Below are positions 1 to 8,724 of a stretch of DNA of 64,000 nucleotides, piece by piece (the first letter of the stretch is position 1; each line of letters begins with the position of its first letter). The position numbers and the translations under genes are program-made. This stretch comes from Nocardioides ginsengisegetis. GTDB taxonomy: Bacteria; Actinomycetota; Actinomycetes; Propionibacteriales; Nocardioidaceae. Below the pieces are notes generated by a model. That model was given only the letters and a program-made list of their open reading frames with translations. It was not told where the DNA came from and ran no database searches. The stretch is from assembly GCF_014138045.1 (NCBI RefSeq), contig NZ_JACGXA010000001.1, positions 1,423,501 through 1,487,500 of the forward strand, read 5' to 3'.

Positions 1-2
1 CA

Positions 3-638
3 GGTGTCCTCCGAGCCGGTGACTTCATCACCTTCCACCCGCCCGGCCATCCCGAGCAGACCTACAGCCACCTGGTTCGGGCCGTCCACGGCGACGGCAC
101 GCTGTCGACGCAGGGCGCCATCAGCGGCAAGGACCCCTGGCGCGTGGAGCCGTCCGACGTCGTCGGTCGGGTGGTCCATGTCTGGCGCGGCATCGGCTGG
201 ATCGTGCAGGCGGCTCCGGTGCTGCTGCTCGGTGCCCTCGTGATCGCCCTTCTGGTGCGAGTCGTCCGGCGGTCGTGGCGGCTCTCGGTCGTGGTCGGCG
301 GTGCGTCCCTGGCCCTGACCGCGGCGCTGATGATCTACCAGCCCCTCGTCCAGGCAGAGCAGCTCGCGTTCGTGCCGATCGACGGGGGAGGGGCGCGAGC
401 GTCGTACGTCGGCACCGGCGTCTTTCCCATCCGGATGAGCAGCTGGGATGGCGCCGACGCGGCGGTGGTGCGGAGTGGGCAGGTGGCCAGTGTCGACGTG
501 CGTCGTGCGGACCCGCACGGGAGCTACGCGGTCAGCATGGACCCGCAGATCCCGGCGTGGTTCTGGGGGCTCCTCGTCGGCCTCAGCTTCCTCCCGGCGG
601 TGTGGACGACGGTCGTCGGCCCCTCGTCACGCGAGTAA
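3..638 (+). CDS. SipW/ER-type signal peptidase I, 5'-truncated by window edge
   Basis: The reading frame is open from the first bases, so the gene starts upstream. The visible part begins in the beta-rich catalytic domain of an S26B (SipW-like) signal peptidase. A GDFITFHPP segment matches the GDVITY box, and SHLVRAV carries the histidine that aligns with the VTHRVV box. The usual GDAN box is degenerate here (GAISGKD). Two hydrophobic segments follow, around residues 62-81 and 86-108 of the visible frame. A long extracytoplasmic stretch and a last membrane segment near the C-terminus (WFWGLLVGLSFLPAVW) come after. The catalytic serine lies outside the window. The next gene is a TasA-like protein, so this enzyme probably processes it. 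Activity is uncertain because of the degenerate box. Confidence 0.7.
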   Translation, partial: GVLRAGDFITFHPPGHPEQTYSHLVRAVHGDGTLSTQGAISGKDPWRVEPSDVVGRVVHVWRGIGWIVQAAPVLLLGALVIALLVRVVRRSWRLSVVVGGASLALTAALMIYQPLVQAEQLAFVPIDGGGARASYVGTGVFPIRMSSWDGADAAVVRSGQVASVDVRRADPHGSYAVSMDPQIPAWFWGLLVGLSFLPAVWTTVVGPSSRE

Positions 639-798
639 CACCCGTCCCACGCCCCGGCCACGCGTGGACAAGTCTTCTCCACAGGAGATCCACGTCTGAG
701 TAACAACTATGTCTTTCTCCTCGCCTGCACCCGAGAGTCGCCGATAAGGGGCCGCCACTCGGTGAGCTCCTCGGGGACACCGGTGAGGGGCAACCACC

Positions 799-1377
799 AT
801 GAACAAGGCAACCAAGGGCGCACTGGCGGCCGCTGCGGCAGGTTCGCTGCTGCTGGGCGGCGCCGGGTCGCTGGCGTACTGGACGGCAACGGGCGACGTC
901 AACGGTGGCTCGTTCGCCTCGGGAACCCTGAGCCTGACTGACGGGACGTGCGACCCCGACTGGGTGTACAACACCGGGGCTGCGAGTGAGGGCGACGTCG
1001 TCACGCTCATCGTGCCGGGCGACGAACTGACGAAGCAGTGCACGATGACCTTGGATGCGACGGGTGACAATCTGTCCGCGACCGTGGATGCGCCGAACAC
1101 GGTGACCTACACCCCGGTATCCGGCGCTCCCGGACTCGACCTCACCGTTGCCACCACGTACCAGATCGGGACGGGTGTCCCGGCGGATCCTGCGTTGGGC
1201 GGCGCAGTCACCTCTGCGGACGACGGCAAGACCATCACTGTCACTTACGTGGTCACCGTTCCCTACGGCACCGCGGAGAACGCCACCACGCCGGTGAACG
1301 TCAACAACACGCAGGGAATCACGTCCACCCTGGACACGCTTACGGTCAAGCTCACCCAGGACGACCCGAACAACTGA
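799..1377 (+). CDS. TasA-like exported protein with SipW-dependent signal peptide
   Basis: A 192-residue protein with an N-terminal Lys-containing stretch, a hydrophobic core (about residues 8-25) and the sequence LAYWTATGDVNGGSFASG immediately after it. This AYWT...GGSF.SG arrangement is shared with the gene at 2541 and resembles SipW-processed proteins of the TasA/camelysin type (alternate-type signal peptide). The mature part is Thr/Val/Asp-rich with beta-strand-like alternation and two Cys residues (DGTCDPD and KQCTMT). The start follows a GAGGGG ribosome site 8 bases upstream. It lies between two SipW-type peptidases, which suggests a dedicated substrate. A surface-fibre or matrix role is inferred from the family only. 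Confidence 0.75.
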   Translation: MNKATKGALAAAAAGSLLLGGAGSLAYWTATGDVNGGSFASGTLSLTDGTCDPDWVYNTGAASEGDVVTLIVPGDELTKQCTMTLDATGDNLSATVDAPNTVTYTPVSGAPGLDLTVATTYQIGTGVPADPALGGAVTSADDGKTITVTYVVTVPYGTAENATTPVNVNNTQGITSTLDTLTVKLTQDDPNN

Positions 1378-1378
1378 T

Positions 1379-1404
1379 CGTCCCCCGCGCTTGCGGGAGG
1401 GACG
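1379..1404 (+). terminator. Hairpin between TasA-like gene and SipW gene
   Basis: CGTCCC plus CCGC pair with GCGG and GGGACG around a GCTT loop, with a two-base bulge. It starts right at the stop codon of the upstream gene and is not followed by a T run. It may be a weak terminator or a 3' mRNA stabiliser letting the structural protein be made in excess over the peptidase. Confidence 0.5.
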
Positions 1405-1441
1405 CCACCATCCGGGTAGGTGATGAAGGGGTGAGCAGTAC

Positions 1442-2041
1442 ATGATCAGAGTCTCCGCGGCCGCTCGCTGGTCGCTAATGGTCGGGTCGTGGTTCGTCAT
1501 GTTGTTTGTCGCCGCGGTGCTGGCCGCGGCGCTGATCGTGCCGCGTCTGGCCGGCGCCACGCCCTACGTCATTGAGACGTCTTCGATGACTCCGACGATG
1601 CCTCCCGGCACCCTGGTGGTGGTTCGCCCAGTTGATCAGGACCAGATCAGACCGGGTGATGTGATCACGTACCAGATCAAGTCCGGAGACCCGACGGTCG
1701 TGACCCACCGCGTCGTTGCTCAAGGCATCGACGCCACGGGACAGTCCCGGTGGCGCACCCAGGGGGACGCCAACGATGCGATGGACGCCGGTTGGGTGCT
1801 GCCCGTCCAGGTCAAAGGCGAGCGCTGGTACGCGATCCCGTACCTCGGATACGTCACCTCGTTCGTCACCGGGCAGCAGCGCGAGGTATTGAGCATCCTG
1901 GTGGTGCTTGGTCTGATCGGGTACGCCGGAGTGAACTTCCTCGGCGCGCTCAAGGAGCGACGACGCAAGCCGGTCGTGCTCCACATCGAGCAGCCGGTTG
2001 CCGCCAGGCAGTCAGACCAACCGGTGGATGTGAGGACATGA
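1442..2041 (+). CDS. SipW/ER-type signal peptidase I
   Basis: A 199-residue membrane peptidase. A first transmembrane segment at about 15-35 is followed by the catalytic serine box ETSSMTPTMPPG (Ser47), then GDVITY, VTHRVV (His88) and QGDANDAMD (Asp108/Asp114). A second transmembrane segment lies at about 148-165. A histidine, not lysine, at the general-base position marks the S26B Ser-His-Asp class found in SipW, archaea and the ER. It would act outside the membrane and cleave proteins such as those at 799 and 2541. Its stop overlaps the next start (ATGA), so it is translationally coupled to the gene at 2038. Confidence 0.85.
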   Translation: MIRVSAAARWSLMVGSWFVMLFVAAVLAAALIVPRLAGATPYVIETSSMTPTMPPGTLVVVRPVDQDQIRPGDVITYQIKSGDPTVVTHRVVAQGIDATGQSRWRTQGDANDAMDAGWVLPVQVKGERWYAIPYLGYVTSFVTGQQREVLSILVVLGLIGYAGVNFLGALKERRRKPVVLHIEQPVAARQSDQPVDVRT

Positions 2042-2544
2042 CCGCCCGGGTGGCCGCACTCATCGCCGTGGTGATGGTCGCCCTCAGCCTGACACTGGCG
2101 CCGGCCACGGCTGCCAAGAGCTGGCCCAAGCTCGTGCTGAGCCGCGATGGCCACGCGTGGTCGGCTGACCTCGGACGTCCGCTCTTCGGCGCCAAGCGTC
2201 GATGGGTGCCGGGGGATGGCGAGACCCGGACTTTCTACGCCCGCAACCAGAGCGGCGAGGACGCCCGCCTGCGGGTGACGTTCACCGTCAGCGACCCGAC
2301 GACGTGGCTCGAGGCCGGCCGGCTGCGCATGAGCGTGCTCGCCAACGGGACCTGGACGCCGGTGCGCGCCGCAGGCCGGACCGGCGTGGTCCACATGCTC
2401 GCCCGCCGTGGCGAGGTCGTGCCGGTGAAGGTTCGTGTCCGTCTGCTGCCCGACGCCGGGGCGAGATCGATGGATCGCTCACTGCGCTTCGACATCGCCG
2501 TGCGCCTGACCGAGCTGTCTTCCTGGAAGGAGGCGCGGGCATGA
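2038..2544 (+). CDS. Secreted protein of the SipW cluster, unknown function
   Basis: A 168-residue protein with a classical Sec signal peptide (hydrophobic core about residues 5-20, likely cut after APATAA). The mature part has a WVPGDGETRTFYARNQSGEDARLRV region. A VPGD... followed by an 'N.sg..a' strand is typical of Ig-like or TasA-like beta domains that assemble on the surface. It is coupled by 4-base overlaps to the peptidase before it and the TasA-like gene after it, so it is probably a partner or assembly factor in the same system. The start is the ATG within ATGA. I do not recognise a named family. Confidence 0.65.
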   Translation: MTARVAALIAVVMVALSLTLAPATAAKSWPKLVLSRDGHAWSADLGRPLFGAKRRWVPGDGETRTFYARNQSGEDARLRVTFTVSDPTTWLEAGRLRMSVLANGTWTPVRAAGRTGVVHMLARRGEVVPVKVRVRLLPDAGARSMDRSLRFDIAVRLTELSSWKEARA

Positions 2545-3215
2545 ACACGTTCGCGACAAGCGTGTGGTCCTTGGTCTCGTCGGTCCGCGTCCGCGCTTTC
2601 CTCAGTCTCGGCATCGTCGCCGGGATCGGCGCGGTCGGCACCACGGCCTACTGGACAGACAGCGCCACTCTCCAGGGCGGCAGCTTCACGTCCGGCAGTA
2701 TCGACCTCAGGCTCGACGCCGCGACCAACACCACCACCGACGGCAACGGTGGCACCTACAGCCCGGTCGGCTTCACGATCTCCAACCTGATCCCCGGCGA
2801 GAGCTACGCGTGGGCGGTCAAGGTGAGCAACAGCGGCGTCACGCCACTGACCTACAAGGTGACCGGCGTCGCGACCGGCGCGGCGGGCAGCCTGCAGGAC
2901 GTCCTGATGTTCACGGTGTACGACGGGGCGCAGGACGCCACGACCCCCGCGGTGAACAGCGGGTCGGCCCCGTTGGGCACCCGTGCGGGAAGCTGCACTG
3001 GCGGTACGCCGGCTCCCACCCAGACCTTCTCCTCAGCGCTGCTGGACACGAGCAAGACGGTCGTGCCGACCGCGCGAACCCTGGCGGGCAGCGCTGCGGA
3101 GTGGCTGTGTGTGGTGGCCTCGATGCCGCTCGCCACGACCAACGCCTACCAGACCAAGACCGTCACCGCGTCGTTCAGCTTCACCGCCGCGCAGGTCGGA
3201 GTGACCCTGCCGTGA
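2541..3215 (+). CDS. TasA-like exported protein with SipW-dependent signal peptide
   Basis: A 224-residue protein: a cytoplasmic N-terminus, a hydrophobic segment at about 18-35, then TAYWTDSATLQGGSFTSGSIDL. That motif closely parallels AYWTATGDVNGGSFASGTLSL in the gene at 799. The mature region contains LIPGESYAWAVKVSNSG, a beta-sandwich-like strand pattern common in camelysin/TasA proteins, and two Cys (near GSCTGG and WLCVVAS) that could form a disulfide. It is translationally coupled on both sides: its start overlaps the previous stop, and its stop overlaps the GTG start of the fused peptidase at 3212. A surface structural component is the likely role. Confidence 0.75.
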   Translation: MNTFATSVWSLVSSVRVRAFLSLGIVAGIGAVGTTAYWTDSATLQGGSFTSGSIDLRLDAATNTTTDGNGGTYSPVGFTISNLIPGESYAWAVKVSNSGVTPLTYKVTGVATGAAGSLQDVLMFTVYDGAQDATTPAVNSGSAPLGTRAGSCTGGTPAPTQTFSSALLDTSKTVVPTARTLAGSAAEWLCVVASMPLATTNAYQTKTVTASFSFTAAQVGVTLP

Positions 3216-4585
3216 AGCGCCCGGACTGGCGCCGGGTCGGCGCCACCTCGCAAGAGGTGGCGCTGACGGTCGGCGCCGTCCTGGGCACGGTCTGCCTGCT
3301 CTTCCTGGTCGCCGGGCTGGTCTTCCACATCAAGCCGCTGATCGTGCGCTCCGGGTCGATGGAGCCCACGATCGCCACCGGAGCGCTGGCCCTGTCGCAC
3401 ACGGTCCCGGCGAGCGACCTGGCGGTGGGCCAGATCGTCAGCGTCAAGACCCTGAACGGCACCCGGGTCACCCACCGGATCGTCGAGATCCAGCCCGACG
3501 GGTCACGGGCCATGTTGACCCTCAAGGGCGACGCCAACGGGTCGGTGGACCAACAGGTCTACGACGTGGGGCAGGCCGAGCGGGTGGTGTTCGACGTGCC
3601 GTACGCCGGCTACGTCGTCGCCTGGACCTCCGGTCGCACTGGCGTCTTCCTCGGCGGTCTCCTCGCGGGCGGCCTGGTCCTGCTGGCGCTCCGCTCCCCG
3701 TCACGGCGCCCCGGAGCGGGCTCCGGTTCCGGCAAGAGCAACGCTCTGGGTGCTGGCGTGGCGCTGGTGCTCGTGGGGACGGTCCTCCACGGGACGACGC
3801 CGGCCCAGGACACGGGTGCCTACTTCAACGACGACGCGGGCTACACCGGGGTGACGGCCGCCAGCTACACCGTCCCGGCGCCCCCCAACACGAACTGCAG
3901 TGTCCCCCTCGGGGGATCCTCGAGCTCCCGAGAGGTCGACCTGACCTGGCCGGCGAACCCGTCCCCGCTCCTCAGCTACGACACGACGGTCAGCACGATC
4001 ACCGCGACGACGGCCGTGACCGACGTGAGCACGAACAAGGAGCTCCAGGTGATCTACGACCCGTCCACGCAGGGCTTCCCCACGAACACCATCGTCACGG
4101 TGACCACGCGCGCGCACCCCGTCAACGTCGCCTCGTGGCTCTCACCACCCACGACGTGGAAGTTCATGACGGCGAAGAACAGCAGCTTCCCGCCCACATG
4201 CCAGGAACTGGTCGCGCCGACCTTGGTCGTCACGGCCCCGACAGCCGTGACCGAGCTCGTCGCCACCAAGCGCAACACGACCCAGACACTCTGTGGCAAC
4301 AAGTACATCGTGTGCGGCACGGCCATCGACGACTCGAGCGTCAGTGAGGTCTCCTTCATCCTGCAGAAGGGCAGCCAGTGCTGGAACGGCACCACGTCGT
4401 CCTACGGCACCGACTGCGCGACCTGGCAGCCGACCACCAACTCGTCTCCGTGGACGAACACCAACGGCAGCAACAACCTCGTGGACAATGCCTACCCGGG
4501 CACGGGCACCTACACGCTCACCGTGCGCGCCACCGACGGTTGGGGCAACGTCGGCACGCTCGTCCAGACCTTCACCCTGATCTGA
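3212..4585 (+). CDS. SipW-type signal peptidase fused to an exported TasA-like/Ig-like domain
   Basis: A 457-residue protein in two parts. Residues 1-165 form an S26B signal peptidase: a membrane segment at 18-38, catalytic Ser49 in RSGSMEPT, His88 in VTHRIV, Asp107/Asp113 in KGDANGSVD, and a second membrane segment at 145-160. A basic, Gly/Ser-rich linker (161-176) leads to another hydrophobic stretch (179-193) followed by [16 protein letters not shown], which looks like a SipW-type signal peptide and cleavage region. Residues from about 205 to 457 form an extracytoplasmic, Thr/Asn/Ser-rich, Cys-containing beta domain ending in [13 protein letters not shown]. The enzyme therefore carries what looks like its own substrate. 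The start is GTG within GTGA. Confidence 0.8.
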   Translation: MKRPDWRRVGATSQEVALTVGAVLGTVCLLFLVAGLVFHIKPLIVRSGSMEPTIATGALALSHTVPASDLAVGQIVSVKTLNGTRVTHRIVEIQPDGSRAMLTLKGDANGSVDQQVYDVGQAERVVFDVPYAGYVVAWTSGRTGVFLGGLLAGGLVLLALRSPSRRPGAGSGSGKSNALGAGVALVLVGTVLHGTTPAQDTGAYFNDDAGYTGVTAASYTVPAPPNTNCSVPLGGSSSSREVDLTWPANPSPLLSYDTTVSTITATTAVTDVSTNKELQVIYDPSTQGFPTNTIVTVTTRAHPVNVASWLSPPTTWKFMTAKNSSFPPTCQELVAPTLVVTAPTAVTELVATKRNTTQTLCGNKYIVCGTAIDDSSVSEVSFILQKGSQCWNGTTSSYGTDCATWQPTTNSSPWTNTNGSNNLVDNAYPGTGTYTLTVRATDGWGNVGTLVQTFTLI

Positions 4586-4605
4586 GTCCGGGCTCGGTCA
4601 GTCAC

Positions 4606-4611
4606 TACGAT
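4606..4611 (+). promoter_or_regulatory. -10 box for leaderless pdxT
   Basis: TACGAT fits the actinobacterial TANNNT box and ends 6 bases before the GTG start of pdxT. That spacing predicts a transcript beginning at or next to the start codon. No Shine-Dalgarno sequence is present. Confidence 0.55.
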
Positions 4612-4617
4612 CCGGGC

Positions 4618-5217
4618 GTGCCTTCACCCACCATCGGCGTCTTCGCCCTCCAGGGCGACGTCCGCGAACACCTCCGGTTGCTGACGGAGATCGGCGTCAC
4701 CGCGATCGGCGTACGTCGCACGTCGGAGCTGGCCCAGTGCGACGGGCTGGTCATCCCCGGTGGTGAGTCGACGACGATGGCGAAGCTGGCCCGGACGTTC
4801 GAGCTCTTTGAGCCGCTCCAGGAGCGGATCAGGGGCGGGATGCCGACGTTCGGGACCTGCGCCGGGATGATCATGCTGGCCGACCGGATCGAGGACGGCG
4901 CGCACGACCAAGAGACGCTGGGCGGCCTCGACATCACCGTCCGGCGCAACGCCTTCGGGCGGCAGGTGCACTCCTTCGAGGGCGACCTCGACTTCGACGG
5001 CTTCGACGCGCCGGTGCACGCGGTGTTCATCCGCGCGCCGTGGGTCGAGCAGCTCGGCCCGGGTGTCGAAGCCCTCGCGACGATCCAGTCGGGGGAGGCC
5101 GCAGGTAGGATCGTCGCGGTTCGAGCCGGCCACCTGATGGCCACCTCGTTCCATCCCGAGGTCGACGCGGACGATCGCGTCCATCGCTACTTCGTCGATC
5201 TCGTCCGGCAGTCGTAA
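4618..5217 (+). CDS. pdxT: Pyridoxal 5'-phosphate synthase glutaminase subunit PdxT
   Basis: A 199-residue class I glutamine amidotransferase that releases ammonia from glutamine for PdxS in PLP synthesis. It shows the GVFALQGD start, PGGESTT loop, nucleophile Cys81 in GTCAGM, and His179/Glu181 in SFHPE. Full length for the family. The GTG at 4618 is chosen because the frame aligns with PdxT from residue 5 and a TANNNT box sits 6 bases upstream. The synthase partner pdxS, usually nearby in actinobacteria, is not in the window; the SipW island occupies the upstream side. yebC and ruvC follow as in many actinobacteria. Confidence 0.95.
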   Translation: MPSPTIGVFALQGDVREHLRLLTEIGVTAIGVRRTSELAQCDGLVIPGGESTTMAKLARTFELFEPLQERIRGGMPTFGTCAGMIMLADRIEDGAHDQETLGGLDITVRRNAFGRQVHSFEGDLDFDGFDAPVHAVFIRAPWVEQLGPGVEALATIQSGEAAGRIVAVRAGHLMATSFHPEVDADDRVHRYFVDLVRQS

Positions 5218-5242
5218 GCGCAAGCAGCTGAGGTAGGGAAGC

Positions 5243-6010
5243 ATGTCCGGCCACTCCAAATGGGCGACCACGAAGCACAAGAAGGCGATCGTCGACGCCA
5301 AGCGCGGCAAGATGTTCGCCAAGCTGATCAAGAACGTCGAGGTCGCGGCCCGCATGGGCGGCGGTGACCCCACCGGCAACCCCACGCTCTACGACGCCAT
5401 CCAGAAGGCCAAGAAGTCCTCGGTCCCCAACGACAACATCGACCGCGCGGTCAAGCGCGGCTCCGGTGCGGAGACGGGCGGCGCGGACTACCAGACGATC
5501 ATGTACGAGGGCTACGGCCCGGCCGGCGTCGCGATGCTGATCGAGTGCCTCACCGACAACAAGAACCGCGCCGCCATGGAGGTCCGCACCGCCATGTCCC
5601 GCAACGGCGGCTCGCTCGCCGACCCGGGCTCGGTGTCCTTCCTCTTCAACCGCAAGGGCGTCGTGGTCGTGCCGGTCGAGCAGGACGGCAAGACGATCAC
5701 CGAGGACGACCTCCTCGAGGCCACCCTCGAGGCCGGCGCCGACGCGGTCAACGACTTGGGCGACGCGTTCGAGGTCGTCTCCGAAGCCACCGACCTGGTC
5801 GGCGTCCGCACGGCGCTCCAGGCGGCCGGCATCGACTACGACTCCGCCGACGCGCAGTTCGTCCCGGACATGCAGGTGCAGCTCGACAAGGACGCCGCGG
5901 CCAAGATGTTCCGCCTCGTCGACGTGCTCGAGGACCTCGACGACGTCCAGAACCTCTACGCCAACTTCGACGTCTCCGACGAGATCATGGAGCAGTTGGA
6001 GGACGCCTGA
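5243..6010 (+). CDS. YebC/PmpR family protein (TACO1-like)
   Basis: A 255-residue protein beginning [23 protein letters not shown], the hallmark of the YebC family, and matching its usual length. Family members are cytoplasmic; they were first described as transcriptional regulators, and more recent work links them to relief of ribosome stalling. It starts 25 bases after pdxT with an AGGTAGGGAAG ribosome site. Its place just upstream of ruvC is conserved in actinobacteria and does not by itself show a role in recombination. Confidence 0.95.
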   Translation: MSGHSKWATTKHKKAIVDAKRGKMFAKLIKNVEVAARMGGGDPTGNPTLYDAIQKAKKSSVPNDNIDRAVKRGSGAETGGADYQTIMYEGYGPAGVAMLIECLTDNKNRAAMEVRTAMSRNGGSLADPGSVSFLFNRKGVVVVPVEQDGKTITEDDLLEATLEAGADAVNDLGDAFEVVSEATDLVGVRTALQAAGIDYDSADAQFVPDMQVQLDKDAAAKMFRLVDVLEDLDDVQNLYANFDVSDEIMEQLEDA

Positions 6011-6089
6011 GCCGCGTGTCGCCCCGCCGTACGCCGTCCGCCACGGTTAGCGTGGTCTCCGAACAGATGTTCGGACGGAAGGCGGCAGG

Positions 6090-6623
6090 ATGCGACCGAT
6101 GCGCGTGCTGGGGATCGACCCCGGCCTGACCCGCTGCGGGCTGGGCGTGGTCGAGGGCATGGTCGGTCGTCCGCTCACGCTCATCGACGTCAACGTCGTG
6201 CGCACCTCGGCCCAGTTGCCGGTCGCGCAACGGCTGGTGACGATCGAGAAGGGCATCGACGCCTGGCTCGACGAGCACCAGCCCGACGCGGTCGCGGTGG
6301 AGCGGGTCTTCGCGCGCTCCGACGTGAGCACGGTCATGGGGACCGCCCAGGCGAGCGGCATCGCGCTGGTGTGCGCGGCCCGGCGTGGCCTGCCCGTCGC
6401 CCTGCACACGCCGAGCGAGGTGAAGGCCGCGGTCTCCGGCAACGGCCGCGCCGACAAGGCACAGGTCGGGGCGATGGTGGCCCGCATCCTGCGGCTCGAC
6501 GCCCCGCCCAAGCCCGCCGACGCCGCCGACGCGCTGGCGCTGGCCATCACCCACATCTGGCGCGGTGGCGCGCAGGCCCGCATCGACGCGGCGCTCGCCG
6601 CCGCCGGAAGGAGAACGTCATGA
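6090..6623 (+). CDS. ruvC: Crossover junction endodeoxyribonuclease RuvC
   Basis: A 177-residue Holliday junction resolvase of the RNase H fold. Visible catalytic acids: Asp in [11 protein letters not shown], Glu in [10 protein letters not shown], and the Asp pair in [12 protein letters not shown]. It cuts junctions migrated by RuvAB. The start at 6090 has GGAAGG seven bases upstream; an internal Met three codons later is the alternative. A TAGCGT box at 6048-6053 could be its promoter. Its stop overlaps the ruvA start. Confidence 0.96.
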   Translation: MRPMRVLGIDPGLTRCGLGVVEGMVGRPLTLIDVNVVRTSAQLPVAQRLVTIEKGIDAWLDEHQPDAVAVERVFARSDVSTVMGTAQASGIALVCAARRGLPVALHTPSEVKAAVSGNGRADKAQVGAMVARILRLDAPPKPADAADALALAITHIWRGGAQARIDAALAAAGRRTS

Positions 6624-7216
6624 TCGCCTTCGTGCGCGGCCAGGTCGCCGCGGTCACCCTCAACAGCGCGGTGCTCGAGGTCGGGGGAGTGGGCCTCGAG
6701 CTCATGTGCACCCCCGGCACCCTCGCGACCCTCCGGCCCGGGCACGCGGCGACGCTGCCGACGAGCATGGTGGTCCGCGAGGACTCCCTGACCCTCTTCG
6801 GCTTCGCGGACGAGGACGAGAAGCAGATCTTCGAGCTCGTGCAGACCGCCTCGGGGGTCGGGCCCAAGGTGGCGCAGGCGATCACGGCAGTGCTCGCACC
6901 CGACGACCTCCGCCGCGCCATCGCCTCGGACGACGTCAAGACCCTGACCCGGGTGCCCGGCATCGGCCAGAAGGGCGCCCAGCGCATCATCCTGGAGCTC
7001 AAGGACCGGATCGGCGCCCCCACCGGCGGTCGCACGATCGGCGCACCCGCCGGCGCCGCGCCCTGGCGCGACCAGGTCCACCAGGGCCTGGTCGGGCTCG
7101 GCTGGCCCGCGCGTGACGCCGAGAAGGCGGTCGAGTCCGTGTCCGACCTCGCCGGCCCCAGCCCCGACGTACCCTCGCTCCTGCGCGCCGCCCTCCAGTC
7201 GCTGAGCAGGGCCTGA
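6620..7216 (+). CDS. ruvA: Holliday junction branch migration protein RuvA
   Basis: A 198-residue junction-binding subunit. It has an N-terminal OB domain ([10 protein letters not shown] to about residue 65), helix-hairpin-helix motifs ([13 protein letters not shown] and [13 protein letters not shown]) and a C-terminal domain III (residues about 150-198) that contacts RuvB. Normal length. It overlaps ruvC by four bases and is followed three bases later by ruvB, so the three genes are one operon. Confidence 0.96.
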   Translation: MIAFVRGQVAAVTLNSAVLEVGGVGLELMCTPGTLATLRPGHAATLPTSMVVREDSLTLFGFADEDEKQIFELVQTASGVGPKVAQAITAVLAPDDLRRAIASDDVKTLTRVPGIGQKGAQRIILELKDRIGAPTGGRTIGAPAGAAPWRDQVHQGLVGLGWPARDAEKAVESVSDLAGPSPDVPSLLRAALQSLSRA

Positions 7217-7219
7217 TCG

Positions 7220-8296
7220 ATGTACGACGAGGACCTGGACGCCGCCGAGGAGCAACACCTCCGGTCGCTGACCGCCGCCGAGGCCGAGGGTGACGAGCGT
7301 GCGGTCGAGGCGGCGTTGCGCCCCCGCACCCTCGACGAGGTCGTGGGCCAGTCGCGGGTGCGCGAGCAGCTCGGCCTGGTGCTCGAGGCGGCCCGCCAGC
7401 GTGGCCGCGCCCCCGACCACGTGCTGCTCTCCGGTCCGCCCGGACTCGGCAAGACCACGCTGGCGATGATCATCGCCCACGAGATGGCCACGCCGCTGCG
7501 CCTGACCAGCGGCCCGGCGATCACCCACGCGGGCGACCTCGCCGCGATCCTCTCCGGCATGAACGACGGCGACGTGCTCTTCGTCGACGAGATCCACCGC
7601 ATGTCCCGGCCCGCCGAGGAGATGCTCTACATGGCGATGGAGGACTTCCGGGTCGACGTGGTCATCGGCAAGGGGCCCGGCGCCACGGCCATCCCGCTGG
7701 AGATCCCGCCGTTCACCCTGGTCGGGGCGACCACCCGGGCCGGGCTGCTGCCGGGTCCGCTGCGCGACCGGTTCGGCTTCACCGGCCACCTGGAGTTCTA
7801 CGAGCCCCACGAGCTGGACCTCATCGTGCACCGCTCCTCCGGACTGCTCGGGGTCGAGCTGACCTCCGACGGTGCCGCCGAGATCGCCTCGCGGTCCCGC
7901 GGCACCCCCCGCATCGCCAACCGCCTGCTCCGTCGCGTCCGTGACTACGCTCAGGTGCGCGCCGACGGCGTCGTCACCCTCGGCGTCGCCCGGTCGGCGC
8001 TCGACCTCTACGAGGTCGACGAGCTCGGCCTCGACCGGCTCGACCGGGCGGTCATCGACGTGCTCTGCCGTCGCTTCGGCGGGGGACCGGTCGGTGTCTC
8101 GACCCTCGCGGTCGCCGTCGGTGAGGAGCGCGAGACCGTCGAGGAGGTCGCCGAGCCCTTCCTGGTGCGCAACGGCTTCCTCGCCCGCACCCCCCGCGGG
8201 CGGGTCGCCACCGCCGCCGCGTGGCTCCACCTCGGCCTCACGCCGCCCGCCTCGACCGCCCCGCAGGCGGTCGAGGAGGCCCTGTTCGAGGAGTGA
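7220..8296 (+). CDS. ruvB: Holliday junction branch migration ATPase RuvB
   Basis: A 358-residue AAA+ motor for branch migration. An acidic N-terminal extension of about 33 residues precedes the [11 protein letters not shown] start of the core. Walker A is GPPGLGKTT, Walker [10 protein letters not shown], sensor 1 GATTRAGLL, and the arginine region [18 protein letters not shown]-terminal winged-helix DNA-binding domain follows from about residue 270. It is coupled to ruvA by a three-base gap. Confidence 0.97.
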   Translation: MYDEDLDAAEEQHLRSLTAAEAEGDERAVEAALRPRTLDEVVGQSRVREQLGLVLEAARQRGRAPDHVLLSGPPGLGKTTLAMIIAHEMATPLRLTSGPAITHAGDLAAILSGMNDGDVLFVDEIHRMSRPAEEMLYMAMEDFRVDVVIGKGPGATAIPLEIPPFTLVGATTRAGLLPGPLRDRFGFTGHLEFYEPHELDLIVHRSSGLLGVELTSDGAAEIASRSRGTPRIANRLLRRVRDYAQVRADGVVTLGVARSALDLYEVDELGLDRLDRAVIDVLCRRFGGGPVGVSTLAVAVGEERETVEEVAEPFLVRNGFLARTPRGRVATAAAWLHLGLTPPASTAPQAVEEALFEE

Positions 8297-8432
8297 TCCG
8301 GGGTCGTTCACAACGACTCTGCAACGGGCAGGCACCGATAGCGGCCCAGATCACAGTCGCGGCTATGCTTGCCCGTCGGTCGGCCCGTCCCGGCTGCCCA
8401 CACCCATTTCTGCACGGTCGAGAGGTTGTTTC

Positions 8433-8723
8433 GTGCCGGAGATCGTCTCCCTGCTGCCCCTGGTGGGCATTGCCCTCCTGTTCTGGTTCCTGCTGATCCG
8501 GCCCCAGAGCAAGCGTCAGCGGGAACTCGCCACGATGCAGCAAGCGTTGAAGACCGGTGACGAGGTCATGCTGACCTCGGGCATCTTCGGCACCCTCCGC
8601 GAGACGGAGGAGGACCACGTCCGGGTCGAGATCGCCGAGGGAGTGACCATCAAGGTCGCCCGCGGCGCCATCGGATCGGTCGCCAACCCAGGGCTCGAGC
8701 ACCTCGAGCCGGAGGAGAACTGA
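8433..8723 (+). CDS. yajC: Preprotein translocase subunit YajC
   Basis: A 96-residue accessory component of the Sec holotranslocon. One N-terminal membrane segment (about 5-20) is followed by the IRPQSKRQRE signature and a small cytoplasmic beta domain (GDEVMLTSGIFGTL). The GTG start is the first that includes the membrane segment. It sits one base before secD. The 136-base gap upstream contains a TATGCT box near 8363 that may be the promoter of yajC-secD-secF. Confidence 0.95.
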   Translation: MPEIVSLLPLVGIALLFWFLLIRPQSKRQRELATMQQALKTGDEVMLTSGIFGTLRETEEDHVRVEIAEGVTIKVARGAIGSVANPGLEHLEPEEN

Positions 8724-8724
8724 C

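Noticed and set aside
6047..8335. A 762-residue minus-strand open frame across ruvC-ruvA-ruvB
   Set aside because: It is antisense to three certain genes, rich in Gly/Arg/Asp/Gln/His with no domain, and arises from GC-rich codon bias. The same reasoning removes the long antisense frames over rel, aspS, carB, alaS and others.
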